Notes: generated by a model from the sequence alone, not told the origin. Positions 7,260 to 13,658 are shown, counted from the first letter of the stretch. The stretch: 15,536 nt of DNA from Anaerolineales bacterium UBA6663 (GCA_002455335.1 DKKP01000128.1:2176-17711), one strand, 5' to 3'. A program made the numbers and translations.

Positions 7260-7883
7260 CTAACTCACATGCGGGCTCAACCCATCCAGGGCCTGGGTTG
7301 TGGCGGGTTGATTCAGGGCCGTGATCTCCCACTGACCATTGGCGTGGTCGGCAACGGAGCAGGATGCATTGTCTAGATGAATGCTTGAGGCTTCCTCGAT
7401 CGTGATCCCGCGCATCAGGCTCACGCATGTGCGCAGAAAATCGCCGTGTGAGCAAATCAAGACGGTTTGCTGATCGTAGCGCGTCAGAACGTCGGTCATG
7501 AAGCTGTGGGCGCGCTGGCGAACTTCAGTGAGCGTCTCGCCGCCGAGCGGACGGAATTGAGAGAGCGGCAGGCCTGACCCTCGCACCTGTTCCTTGAACT
7601 CGTCGGCGGGCAACCCATCGAGCATCCCACAATTCCATTCGACAATGGCGGTTGAGCAGACCACATCCAGGCGATGATAGTGGGCGATGGCGCGGGCGGT
7701 ATCGTACGCGCGCTGCAGCGGGCTGGCGATGATGTGGTCGATGTGGACGCCCTGCAATTGCCTGCCCAAGATCGCGACCTGCTCCCGGCCGGTGGCGTTC
7801 AGAGGCCCGTCGCTTTGCCCCTGTATCCGGCGATACAGGTTGGCGTCAGTCTGTCCATGGCGCACCAGGATCAACCGCACCAT
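7260..7883 (-). CDS. Histidine phosphatase (phosphoglycerate mutase-like)
   Basis: 207 residues, full length for branch 1 of the histidine phosphatase superfamily. The catalytic set is visible: R8-H9-G10 in LVRHGQTDAN, R58 in SPLQRAYDTA, E82 in IVEWNCGMLDG and H146 in CSHGDFLR. It is soluble, with no signal peptide. The family removes phosphate from sugar phosphates, 3-phosphoglycerate, cobalamin precursors and others, and the substrate cannot be read from sequence. Its place inside a PTS operon suggests dephosphorylation of the imported hexitol phosphate or a pathway intermediate, either as a safety valve or to make free polyol. This is inference. A perfect AGGAGG (7891-7896) lies seven bases before ATG 7883, one of the strongest ribosome sites in the window. 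The stop is about 60 bases before the EIIA start. Confidence 0.85.
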   Translation of the reverse strand: MVRLILVRHGQTDANLYRRIQGQSDGPLNATGREQVAILGRQLQGVHIDHIIASPLQRAYDTARAIAHYHRLDVVCSTAIVEWNCGMLDGLPADEFKEQVRGSGLPLSQFRPLGGETLTEVRQRAHSFMTDVLTRYDQQTVLICSHGDFLRTCVSLMRGITIEEASSIHLDNASCSVADHANGQWEITALNQPATTQALDGLSPHVS

Positions 7884-7917
7884 ACGAAAGCCTCCTGGCC
7901 CGACCGTCCGATACCGG

Positions 7918-8295
7918 TCACGCCGATACCTTCCGGATCGCCAGCACGTACCCCATACCGCACCCCACGACCGTCGTAAACACAGCCAGCGCGATCTGGC
8001 CGCCCAATTGCACGATGTACGTTCGGGCCGCCAGGGTCAGCAGAAACACCAGAAAGAAGAGCAGCGTTTCGCCAAAGGCCCTCAGCATGCCGGAAAACGA
8101 CGGGCGCTTCTTCCGAAAACGAATCGCGACCGTGATCAATGCCGCCAAAAGGCTCAGAACGATTGCGATCCCATAGTCCGGGTCAGTCCCGGAGGGCGTG
8201 TAGAAAATGCCATAGTACAGGCCCAGCGCCGCGCCGATGAGCACATAGCGCTGGATCATCCCCAGCTCGCGCGGTGACAGGTTCGTGGGCAACAT
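7918..8295 (-). CDS. Small four-helix membrane protein inside the PTS operon
   Basis: 125 residues, family not recognised. Four hydrophobic segments are clear at about 17-33, 42-59, 74-95 and 100-119. A strongly basic loop RFRKKRP (59-65) follows the second helix and is probably cytoplasmic. No catalytic motif or PTS phosphorylation site is seen. The ATG at 8295 begins two bases after the EIIB stop; an in-frame TTG at 8301 that overlaps the stop is the alternative. No good Shine-Dalgarno is present, so translational coupling to EIIB is likely. The tight link suggests a partner of the EIIC transporter or a membrane adaptor, but no known mannitol system that I recall includes such a subunit. 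Confidence 0.75.
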   Translation of the reverse strand: MLPTNLSPRELGMIQRYVLIGAALGLYYGIFYTPSGTDPDYGIAIVLSLLAALITVAIRFRKKRPSFSGMLRAFGETLLFFLVFLLTLAARTYIVQLGGQIALAVFTTVVGCGMGYVLAIRKVSA

Positions 8296-8297
8296 CG

Positions 8298-8624
8298 TCA
8301 AACCGTTTCGACGATATCGATCCCTTCGACAAGGGCTTTGACCAGCTGGTCGAACACCGGGTCATTGAGGAAGAAATTGAAGCCCACGACGACGGCCTCG
8401 GGCGCGCGCGACCGAACGTTCTTGATCATGCCCTTGTGACAGATCACCAGTTTAGCGTCGGATGCCAGCTGGGTGGCTGCCGAGTGCACCACGGTCACCC
8501 TGTCGATTTTGGCGGCTTTCAGTTTCTTCTTCAGGGCATTGACGCTCATCAAGCTTGAACCAATGCCCGCCTCGCAAACCATCGTGATCTTCGTCACATC
8601 CGCGGCTTTGATTGATTTGGCCAT
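8298..8624 (-). CDS. PTS EIIB component, mannitol type
   Basis: 108 residues forming a single EIIB domain. The phosphorylated cysteine is C17 in MVCEAGIGSSLM, followed by the phosphate-loop residues G-I-G-S-S as in the mannitol class. The later part (LVICHKGM, then VVVGFNFFLNDPVFDQLV) follows the order of the E. coli MtlA B domain. It takes phosphate from EIIA and passes it to the sugar bound in EIIC. GGGAG lies about ten bases before ATG 8624. It is separated from the EIIC stop by 99 bases that contain a long hairpin, so the two subunits may be made in unequal amounts. The downstream membrane protein gene starts two bases after its stop. Confidence 0.93.
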   Translation of the reverse strand: MAKSIKAADVTKITMVCEAGIGSSLMSVNALKKKLKAAKIDRVTVVHSAATQLASDAKLVICHKGMIKNVRSRAPEAVVVGFNFFLNDPVFDQLVKALVEGIDIVETV

Positions 8625-8662
8625 GTCCTAGTGTCTCCCGAATAGGCACGAAACCTTGTTAA

Positions 8663-8710
8663 CCATAGATGTGGAATTTGGGTTGCTTGGCCCAAACTCC
8701 ACATCTATGG
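8663..8710 (-). repeat. Long intercistronic stem-loop between EIIC and EIIB genes
   Basis: Arms 8663-8682 (CCATAGATGTGGAATTTGGG) and 8691-8710 are complementary over 20 positions with an 8-base loop. The only non-Watson-Crick position (8676/8697) is a G-U pair in minus-strand RNA but an A-C mismatch in plus-strand RNA, so the structure suits the operon transcript. The stem begins 13 bases after the EIIC stop. No U-run follows (TTAACAAGG), so it is not a classic terminator. It may protect the 3' end of the EIIC message or cause partial termination. Confidence 0.85.
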
Positions 8711-8723
8711 GGTCAGACGGGGC

Positions 8724-9791
8724 CTAGGCAGCCAGGCCCGGGACGCCTGCCGGGGCGGCCTCTTCGCCCTGCGGGTTCTCTTCCTTCACCGGGAAGGCGC
8801 GGAGCAGGACGACACCAACCAGGAAGGATGCCACAGCGCCAATCAGCACACCGACCAAGACCTGGAAGTGCCAGTCTCTGGGCGTCATGGCGATGTAGGC
8901 GAAGATCGAGCCAGGCGAAGGGGTGGCCACGAGGCCGGCGCCTGTGATCATCCACCAGGTGTCGGCGAGGATACCACCGGCATACATGGCCAGCAACATG
9001 ATGGGGTGAGCCAACACGTACGGGAAGTAGATCTCATGGATGCCACCGAAGAAGTGGATGATGATCGAAGCGGGCGCCGAGTCTTTGAGCATGCCCTTGC
9101 CGGCGAACCAGTAGGCCAGCAGCAAGCCCAGGCCGGGCCCGGGGTTGCTCTCGAGCATGAAGTGAATGGCGCGGCCCGTGGTCTGCGAGGCGGCGGCGCC
9201 AAGCGGAGCCAACACGCCGATGTTGAGGGCGTTGTTCAAGAACAGGATCTTGGCGGGTTCGATGATCAGATCGACAAGGGGCAGCAGCCCCGCATCGATG
9301 AGGCCCTGCACGACCGCACCGGCCGCGCTGCTGACACCGGTCACGAATGGAGCGACGGCGACCTGGGCTAACAGGGTGAGGATCATGCCCAGGATTCCAA
9401 GACCGAAGTTGTTGACCAACAACTCAAAACCGACCGGGGTGCGCGGCTCAAGCACCTCGTCCAGTTTCTTCAGCAACCAGCCCGAGATGGGCCCCATGAT
9501 CATGCCACCCAGGAACTGCGGGACGTCGGAGCCAACGACCGCGCCCATCGTTGCGACTGCGCCGATGACGCCGCCGCGATGACCGTAGACGAGTTTGCCG
9601 CCCATATACCCGATGAGGATGGGCAACAAGTATACGATCATGGGCCCGACCAGCTTGGCGAAGCCCTCGTTCGGGATCCAGCCGGTCGGGATGAAGAACG
9701 CAGTAATCAAGCCCCAGGCGATGATGGCTCCGATGTTCGGGATAACCATCCCGGCCATGAAGCCCCCCCACTTTTGGATGTTCTCTTTCAT
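8724..9791 (-). CDS. mtlA: PTS EIIC permease, mannitol class
   Basis: 355 residues, the length of the membrane half of E. coli MtlA, and similar to it almost throughout. Landmarks are MVIPNIGAIIAWGLITAFFIPTG (from residue 15), LVNNFGLGILGMI (125-137), EPAKILFLNNALN (178-190), NPGPGLGLLLAYW (216-228) and the substrate-loop signature GGIHEIYFPYV (249-259). E253 matches E. coli Glu257, a residue reported as important for mannitol binding. I191 stands where E. coli has His195. The protein carries out uptake and phosphorylation of a hexitol in the inner membrane. The B and A domains are separate genes, and the C-terminus ends in a short acidic/Ala-Pro tail where the B domain would be fused. GGGAG lies seven bases before ATG 9791. 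It is the first gene of the minus-strand operon. Confidence 0.93.
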   Translation of the reverse strand: MKENIQKWGGFMAGMVIPNIGAIIAWGLITAFFIPTGWIPNEGFAKLVGPMIVYLLPILIGYMGGKLVYGHRGGVIGAVATMGAVVGSDVPQFLGGMIMGPISGWLLKKLDEVLEPRTPVGFELLVNNFGLGILGMILTLLAQVAVAPFVTGVSSAAGAVVQGLIDAGLLPLVDLIIEPAKILFLNNALNIGVLAPLGAAASQTTGRAIHFMLESNPGPGLGLLLAYWFAGKGMLKDSAPASIIIHFFGGIHEIYFPYVLAHPIMLLAMYAGGILADTWWMITGAGLVATPSPGSIFAYIAMTPRDWHFQVLVGVLIGAVASFLVGVVLLRAFPVKEENPQGEEAAPAGVPGLAA

Positions 9792-9963
9792 GCGACATCT
9801 CCCTTGATTTCGTCTTCGTGAATAAGCGATTCAATGAATTCGAACCCATGGCCACTTGCTGCGGTTCACCATCCTTTCATGAAAGCGAAGTCCTGTCGGA
9901 AATGAGGTGATGTCTAGCACCCGCGCCGCGTAGCGATCGCCAATCCAGTCGATGCGCTTGTGC

Positions 9964-9980
9964 GGAGCGCCTGGCGCTCC
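9964..9980. repeat. Short GC-rich hairpin in the EIIC leader
   Basis: GGAGCGC (9964-9970) and GCGCTCC (9974-9980) pair perfectly around a 3-base loop. The element lies about 175 bases upstream of the EIIC start, within its probable leader. No U-run follows on the minus strand. It may be an operator, a pause site or incidental. Confidence 0.4.
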
Positions 9981-10092
9981 TTCGTGCTCAACCGGAGTCG
10001 GTACGCACGAGCCAGGGACCTGGGCATGCCGGGAACAATCTTTTGATTAGACGAAGTGACCTACACACTATAGAGGGTTTGTGGCCCAAATG

Positions 10093-10131
10093 GGTATATT
10101 TTTCGGGGGCCATGGGGAGAAAAGGTATACC
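10093..10131. promoter_or_regulatory. Imperfect dyad, candidate operator
   Basis: GGTATA at 10093-10098 pairs with TATACC at 10126-10131. The symmetry continues through two G-T positions and three T-A positions (arms 10093-10103 and 10121-10131), centred near a CCATGG palindrome (10110-10115). Because the right arm is itself the palindrome GGTATACC (10124-10131), GGTATA also occurs as a direct repeat spaced 31 bp, about three helical turns. It lies 75-113 bases before the oxidoreductase start, which fits a protein-binding site. Confidence 0.4.
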
Positions 10132-10205
10132 ATTGCCCGATCTCGTGGGTGTTACAGTGGAGAGGCTCTATTCGCCTCGAACCATCTACCAAGAAGCGAG
10201 ATGAC

Positions 10206-11174
10206 ATGGATGAATTGAATATCGGCGTGATCGGTCTCGGGGCCATCGGCCAAAAACACTGCGCTGCCCTGGCTGTTTTGGAACGGGCAAACCTGTGCGC
10301 GGTCGCTGATGTCGACGAAAAAACCCTCGCCAGCACGGCGGCGCAATACAAAGCCGCTCCCTATGCCAACGCGGAAGGACTACTCAAACACCCAGGGTTG
10401 GATGCGGTGGTGATCGCCACCCCCGATCACCTGCACCGCGAGGCCTGTATCCTCGCCGCCCAACACGGCAAGCATATCCTCGTCGAAAAGCCGTTGGCGA
10501 CAACGATCGACGACTCACAGGCCATCATCGCCGCCGCTGAAGCGGCCGGCGTCAAGCTCATGGTCGGGTTCACCTTGCGCTTCTCTCTTCATTATCTGCA
10601 GGCCAGAAAAGCCGTGGCGGACGGCATGCTCGGCAGCGTGGTCAGCATCTTCGCCCGGCGCCAGAACGTCATCTCCCAGTCGGACCGGTTGAAGGGTCGT
10701 TGCGGTGTGCTGATGTTCCTTGGACCGCACGATTTTGACGCCATGCGCTGGATCGTCGGCAGCGAGCCTGTGACGGTGTATTCGCAAGCGGCGACCAGCG
10801 TGCCCAGCGCCTACCCCATCGAAAACGAGACCTTCACCACGATCAAGTTCGCGAATGGGGTCGTGGGTTGCGCCCAGATCGGTTGGTACCTGCAAGACAA
10901 GCACCCGGCAGGCAAGGACTTCAAGCTCGACATCGTTGGCGACCAGGGCAGCCTCAACCTGGATCAAATGCGCCAGGGCCTCGAGATCTACACGGCCACG
11001 GGCGCCAAGTTCCCGTCCGTCTCAGCCGGGTTGGTGGATGAGGACCGGGCCTTTGTGGACTGTATCCTCGACCACAAAGAAGTCCCCGTCTCTGGCCAGG
11101 ATGGGTTAGCGGCGGTCCGGATGGTGCTGGCGGCGTTGGAATCCATCGAAACTGGGCAGCCGGTCCATCTGTAG
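10206..11174 (+). CDS. Gfo/Idh/MocA family NAD(P)-dependent oxidoreductase
   Basis: 322 residues, normal family length. The N-terminal Rossmann domain starts [14 protein letters not shown] (glycine motif 10-15), followed by [12 protein letters not shown] (66-77) and the signature VEKPLA with E94-K95-P96. The C-terminal alpha/beta domain has the family catalytic-region motif [10 protein letters not shown] (173-182). Such enzymes oxidise or reduce a secondary hydroxyl of a sugar, sugar acid or inositol in the cytoplasm; the substrate cannot be assigned. The ATG at 10206 is preferred to the in-frame GTG at 10149 because homology begins directly after it and the 19 extra residues look like untranslated leader. 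A purine-rich stretch (AAGAAGCGAGA) precedes it. It is the first gene of the plus-strand operon, 14 bases ahead of nanE. Confidence 0.88.
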   Translation: MDELNIGVIGLGAIGQKHCAALAVLERANLCAVADVDEKTLASTAAQYKAAPYANAEGLLKHPGLDAVVIATPDHLHREACILAAQHGKHILVEKPLATTIDDSQAIIAAAEAAGVKLMVGFTLRFSLHYLQARKAVADGMLGSVVSIFARRQNVISQSDRLKGRCGVLMFLGPHDFDAMRWIVGSEPVTVYSQAATSVPSAYPIENETFTTIKFANGVVGCAQIGWYLQDKHPAGKDFKLDIVGDQGSLNLDQMRQGLEIYTATGAKFPSVSAGLVDEDRAFVDCILDHKEVPVSGQDGLAAVRMVLAALESIETGQPVHL

Positions 11175-11188
11175 ACGGCAAGGTTTCC

Positions 11189-11896
11189 ATGTCCACTCGT
11201 GCAAGTCGGTTACAACGATTCGTCGAACAGGTCAGGAACCAGCTGATCGTTTCGTGCCAGGCCTTGCCTGAAGAGGCGCTCTTCGGAGCAGACATCATGG
11301 CCAGGGTGGCCGTCTCGGTGGCGCGCGGCGGCGCAAAAGCCATTCGTGCCAACACCCCGGTGGATGTGCGAGCCATTCGTCAAGCCGTGGACCTGCCGCT
11401 CATCGGTTTGTACAAAGAAGTGCTGGCCGGTTACGATGTGATCATCACCCCGACCTTGAAACACGCGCTCGCGATTGCCGAGGCCGGCGCGGATATCATC
11501 GCCCTGGACTGCACGCAGCGCCCTCATCCTGAGCCTGATCTCCAGGCATTGATCGCCGCCATCCACGAACAGACGACCTGTCTGGTCATGGCCGATATCT
11601 CCACTCACGCAGAGGGGCTGGCCGCCGCGGATCTGGGCGCGGACATGTTGTCCACCACGCTATCGGGATACACCCCCTATAGCCCGCAGCAAAAAGGCCC
11701 GGATATCGACCTGGTTGCCCGGCTCGCCGCAGTAAGCCGCATCCCGGTGATTGCCGAGGGACGTTATCACACGCCGCAACAGGTCACGCAGGCCCTTGAA
11801 TGCGGGGCGCTGTCTGTCGTGGTCGGTGGGGCCATCACGCGCCCCAGGCAGATCACCGAAACCTATGTCGAAGCCATCCACGAATTGAAGTCTTGA
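11189..11896 (+). CDS. nanE: N-acylglucosamine-6-phosphate (ManNAc-6-P) 2-epimerase
   Basis: 235 residues, a TIM-barrel epimerase of the NanE family at full length. Family motifs appear in order: VSCQALP (21-27), KAIRAN (50-55), PLIGLYK (70-76), DVIITPT (83-89), [10 protein letters not shown] (103-112), MADIST (134-139), STTLSGYT (155-162), VIAEGR (187-192) and [10 protein letters not shown] (210-219). The catalytic residues I recall for Clostridium perfringens NanE (Arg43, Lys66, Asp126, Glu180) match R53, K76, D136 and E190 at a constant offset of ten. The expected reaction is ManNAc-6-phosphate to GlcNAc-6-phosphate. No sialate lyase, ManNAc kinase or GlcNAc-6-P deacetylase is nearby, so its context is unusual. 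It starts 14 bases after the oxidoreductase stop. Confidence 0.93.
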   Translation: MSTRASRLQRFVEQVRNQLIVSCQALPEEALFGADIMARVAVSVARGGAKAIRANTPVDVRAIRQAVDLPLIGLYKEVLAGYDVIITPTLKHALAIAEAGADIIALDCTQRPHPEPDLQALIAAIHEQTTCLVMADISTHAEGLAAADLGADMLSTTLSGYTPYSPQQKGPDIDLVARLAAVSRIPVIAEGRYHTPQQVTQALECGALSVVVGGAITRPRQITETYVEAIHELKS

Positions 11897-11900
11897 ACCC

Positions 11901-11933
11901 CTCCCGGACAGGATACGCCGTCTTGTCCGGGAG
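11901..11933 (+). repeat. Stem-loop between nanE and the sugar kinase
   Basis: CTCCCGGACA (11901-11910) and TGTCCGGGAG (11924-11933) are perfectly complementary. In plus-strand RNA the stem extends inward by G-U, G-C, A-U and U-G pairs to about 14 bp with a 5-base loop. It starts five bases after the nanE stop and ends 22 bases before the kinase ATG. No U-run follows. It resembles the EIIC-EIIB stem-loop in position and may stabilise the upstream message or reduce read-through. Confidence 0.8.
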
Positions 11934-11955
11934 CAATCGGCAACGCTCAAGGCCC

Positions 11956-13491
11956 ATGAACGCACCTTACTTGCTCGGCGTGGACATCGGAACCTACTCC
12001 TCGAAGGGGGTGCTGGTCGCGGCCCACACCGGTGAGGTGGTGGCTGAACACAGCATCGAGCACGCGCTTTCCATGCCCGGCCCGGGCCGGGTAGAGCACG
12101 ACGCTGCTCAAACGTGGTGGGGCGAGTTCGTGTCCATCTGTCGCGCCGTGATCGCCAGTTCTGGGATCGACCCAAAACGCATACAGGGCGTCGGCGTATC
12201 CGGCATCGGACCGTGTGTCTTGCCCGTGGACGAGGCGGGCCAGCCGTTGCGTCAGGCGATCTTGTATGGGATTGACACGCGGGCATCCCACGAAATCGCC
12301 CGGCTCGAACAGGCTCTGGGCCGCGACGTGATCTTCAAACACAGCGCCACGCATCTGTCATCGTCTGCCAACGGCCCCAAGATCGTCTGGGTCAAAGATC
12401 ATGAGCCGGAGGTGTACGCCAAAGCCCGGTGGTTTCTGACCAGCCAGTCCTTTATCGTCCTCAAGCTGACCGGCGCCGCCGTGATGGACCATTACACGGC
12501 CTGTACCTATGCGCCGCTCCTGGATGTTGCAGCCCGTCAATGGCGCCCCGGCATGGACGATCTGATCGTCCCGACGCGCAACCTGCCAACCGTGTCCTGG
12601 AGCTGCGAAATCGCCGGATCTGTGACTCGGCAGGCCTCGCTCGAAACGGGTTTGGTGGAAGGGACCCCCGTCATCGCCGGGACCATGGATTCCGCTGCTG
12701 AAGCCATCAGCGCGGGCGTGACCGAATTCGGCGACATGATGATGATGTTCGGGAGCAGCAACTCCTTCATCCTGAAAACCGACCGGCTAGTGCCCACCGA
12801 GCAATATTGGGCGCTCAACTGGCTTGAACCTGATTCGTTTGCCTTTGTCGGCGGCATGTCCACAGTGGGAAGCCTGACGCGTTGGTTCCGAGACCAGCTC
12901 TCGCCCCTGGAGGTCGCCGCCCAGGAATCGCACGGCGTGAACGCCTATACGGGTCTTGCGCGCCTGCTCGAGGCTTCGCCACCGGGCGCCCAAGGCCTGA
13001 TCGCACTGCCATACTTCGAAGGCGAGCGCACGCCCATGTATGACCCCGACGCCAGGGGCATGTTCTTTGGGCTGACCCTCAAGCACACCCGAGCGGATCT
13101 ATACCGAGCGCTCTTGGAGGGTGTGGGCTTTGGCATCCGTCACAACATGGATGGCATGCTGGCGCTCGGCATCGTCCCAAGACACATTCTGGCTATCGGC
13201 GGCGGGGTGAAGAACCTGGCCTGGATGCAGACCATCAGCGATATCGCCAACATCGAGATGTCCATCCCAGAACAGCAAGTCGGTTCCGCCTATGGCGATG
13301 CCTTCCTGGCGGGGATCGGTGTTGGCCTATTCAGCGGAGTGCGCGACGTCCGAAAATGGGTTCGCTACGTGCGACGGATCACACCCAACCCCGAGTCCAC
13401 CTCTCGGTATGCGCCGCTCTACAACATCTACCGTGAGCTGTATGAACGAACCAGCAGCCTGATGAGCAGATTGGCGGCGCTCGAGCGCTAA
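11956..13491 (+). CDS. FGGY-family carbohydrate kinase, xylulokinase-like
   Basis: 511 residues, the usual length of FGGY kinases. The N-terminal ATPase-fold domain begins YLLGVDIGTYSSKGVLV (5-21), with the substrate-side segment RVEHDAAQTWW (45-55) and VGVSGIGPCVLPVD (79-92). The presumed catalytic Asp is D245 in AGTMDSAAEAI. The C-terminal domain has PYFEGERTP, the FGGY-type ALLEGVGFGIRHN and the adenosine-binding AIGGGVKN. The protein transfers phosphate from ATP to a ketose or polyol; xylulose, ribulose or a related sugar is possible and sequence alone does not decide. The ATG at 11956 is chosen because homology starts there and AAGG lies just upstream; upstream codons in frame look non-coding and overlap nanE. 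A hairpin in the gap before it may lower its expression relative to nanE. Confidence 0.88.
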   Translation: MNAPYLLGVDIGTYSSKGVLVAAHTGEVVAEHSIEHALSMPGPGRVEHDAAQTWWGEFVSICRAVIASSGIDPKRIQGVGVSGIGPCVLPVDEAGQPLRQAILYGIDTRASHEIARLEQALGRDVIFKHSATHLSSSANGPKIVWVKDHEPEVYAKARWFLTSQSFIVLKLTGAAVMDHYTACTYAPLLDVAARQWRPGMDDLIVPTRNLPTVSWSCEIAGSVTRQASLETGLVEGTPVIAGTMDSAAEAISAGVTEFGDMMMMFGSSNSFILKTDRLVPTEQYWALNWLEPDSFAFVGGMSTVGSLTRWFRDQLSPLEVAAQESHGVNAYTGLARLLEASPPGAQGLIALPYFEGERTPMYDPDARGMFFGLTLKHTRADLYRALLEGVGFGIRHNMDGMLALGIVPRHILAIGGGVKNLAWMQTISDIANIEMSIPEQQVGSAYGDAFLAGIGVGLFSGVRDVRKWVRYVRRITPNPESTSRYAPLYNIYRELYERTSSLMSRLAALER

Positions 13492-13516
13492 GCGAAGGGA
13501 GGATGGAGACGCGACG

Positions 13517-13606
13517 ATGAAACCGGGAGGTGCACCACTGGGCCACGTATGGAGGAGGGCGCTGGCCGACTTGTGGGCTATAATCGCCGAAAGGCGACTG
13601 GTGTGA
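13517..13606 (+). CDS. Possible 29-codon small ORF before the regulator
   Basis: ATG at 13517 with GGAG (13505-13508) eight bases upstream opens a 29-residue frame (starting MKPGGAPLGHVW) that ends in TGA at 13606. It is rich in Trp, Arg and hydrophobic residues. Its last codons overlap a GAAA-capped hairpin. A TATAAT box lies inside the frame, so it would be read only from the upstream operon promoter. It may be a leader-type peptide or chance; there is no homology evidence. Confidence 0.2.
   Translation: MKPGGAPLGHVWRRALADLWAIIAERRLV
13579..13584 (+). promoter_or_regulatory. Putative -10 box for the regulator gene
   Basis: A perfect TATAAT lies 75 bases before the regulator ATG at 13659, in the 167-base gap after the kinase. 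The -35 position (around 13556-13561) reads AGGGCG, which is poor. The gap and the -10 box suggest that the regulator can be transcribed separately from the kinase operon. Confidence 0.35.
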
Positions 13607-13611
13607 TCGCC
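13584..13611 (+). promoter_or_regulatory. Mutually exclusive hairpins in the regulator leader
   Basis: TCGCC (13584-13588) pairs with GGCGA (13593-13597) across a GAAA tetraloop. The same GGCGA can instead pair with a second TCGCC (13607-13611). The two stems cannot form together. They lie in the predicted leader of the regulator gene and at the end of the small candidate ORF. Stems of five base pairs are short, so a switch is only suggested. Confidence 0.3.
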
Positions 13612-13658
13612 TTTGCCTCCTGCAGTCTGAAGGGTCTCGTTCGGCACTCCTTACTGCA

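Larger units (their letters stand above)
9792..10205. promoter_or_regulatory. Divergent intergenic control region of the two operons
   Basis: No gene is seen in these 414 bases. They separate the divergent EIIC and oxidoreductase genes and must hold both promoters. A plus-strand TATAGA lies at 10069-10074, with TTGATT at 10043-10048 as a poor -35 (20-bp spacing). For the minus strand I find no convincing pair. A GC hairpin (9964-9980), a GGCATGCC palindrome (about 10023-10030) and an imperfect dyad (10093-10131) are candidate control elements. Binding by the MtlR-type regulator encoded at 13659 is a reasonable guess. Confidence 0.55.

Noticed and set aside
8663-8710. Interpretation of the EIIC-EIIB stem-loop as a mobile element end or CRISPR repeat
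   Set aside because: There is only one copy in the window, no transposase, no target duplication and no spacer-repeat periodicity.
10149-10205. GTG start giving a 19-residue extension of the oxidoreductase
   Set aside because: The extension lacks homology-like sequence, whereas the glycine motif begins properly just after ATG 10206 with a purine-rich site upstream.
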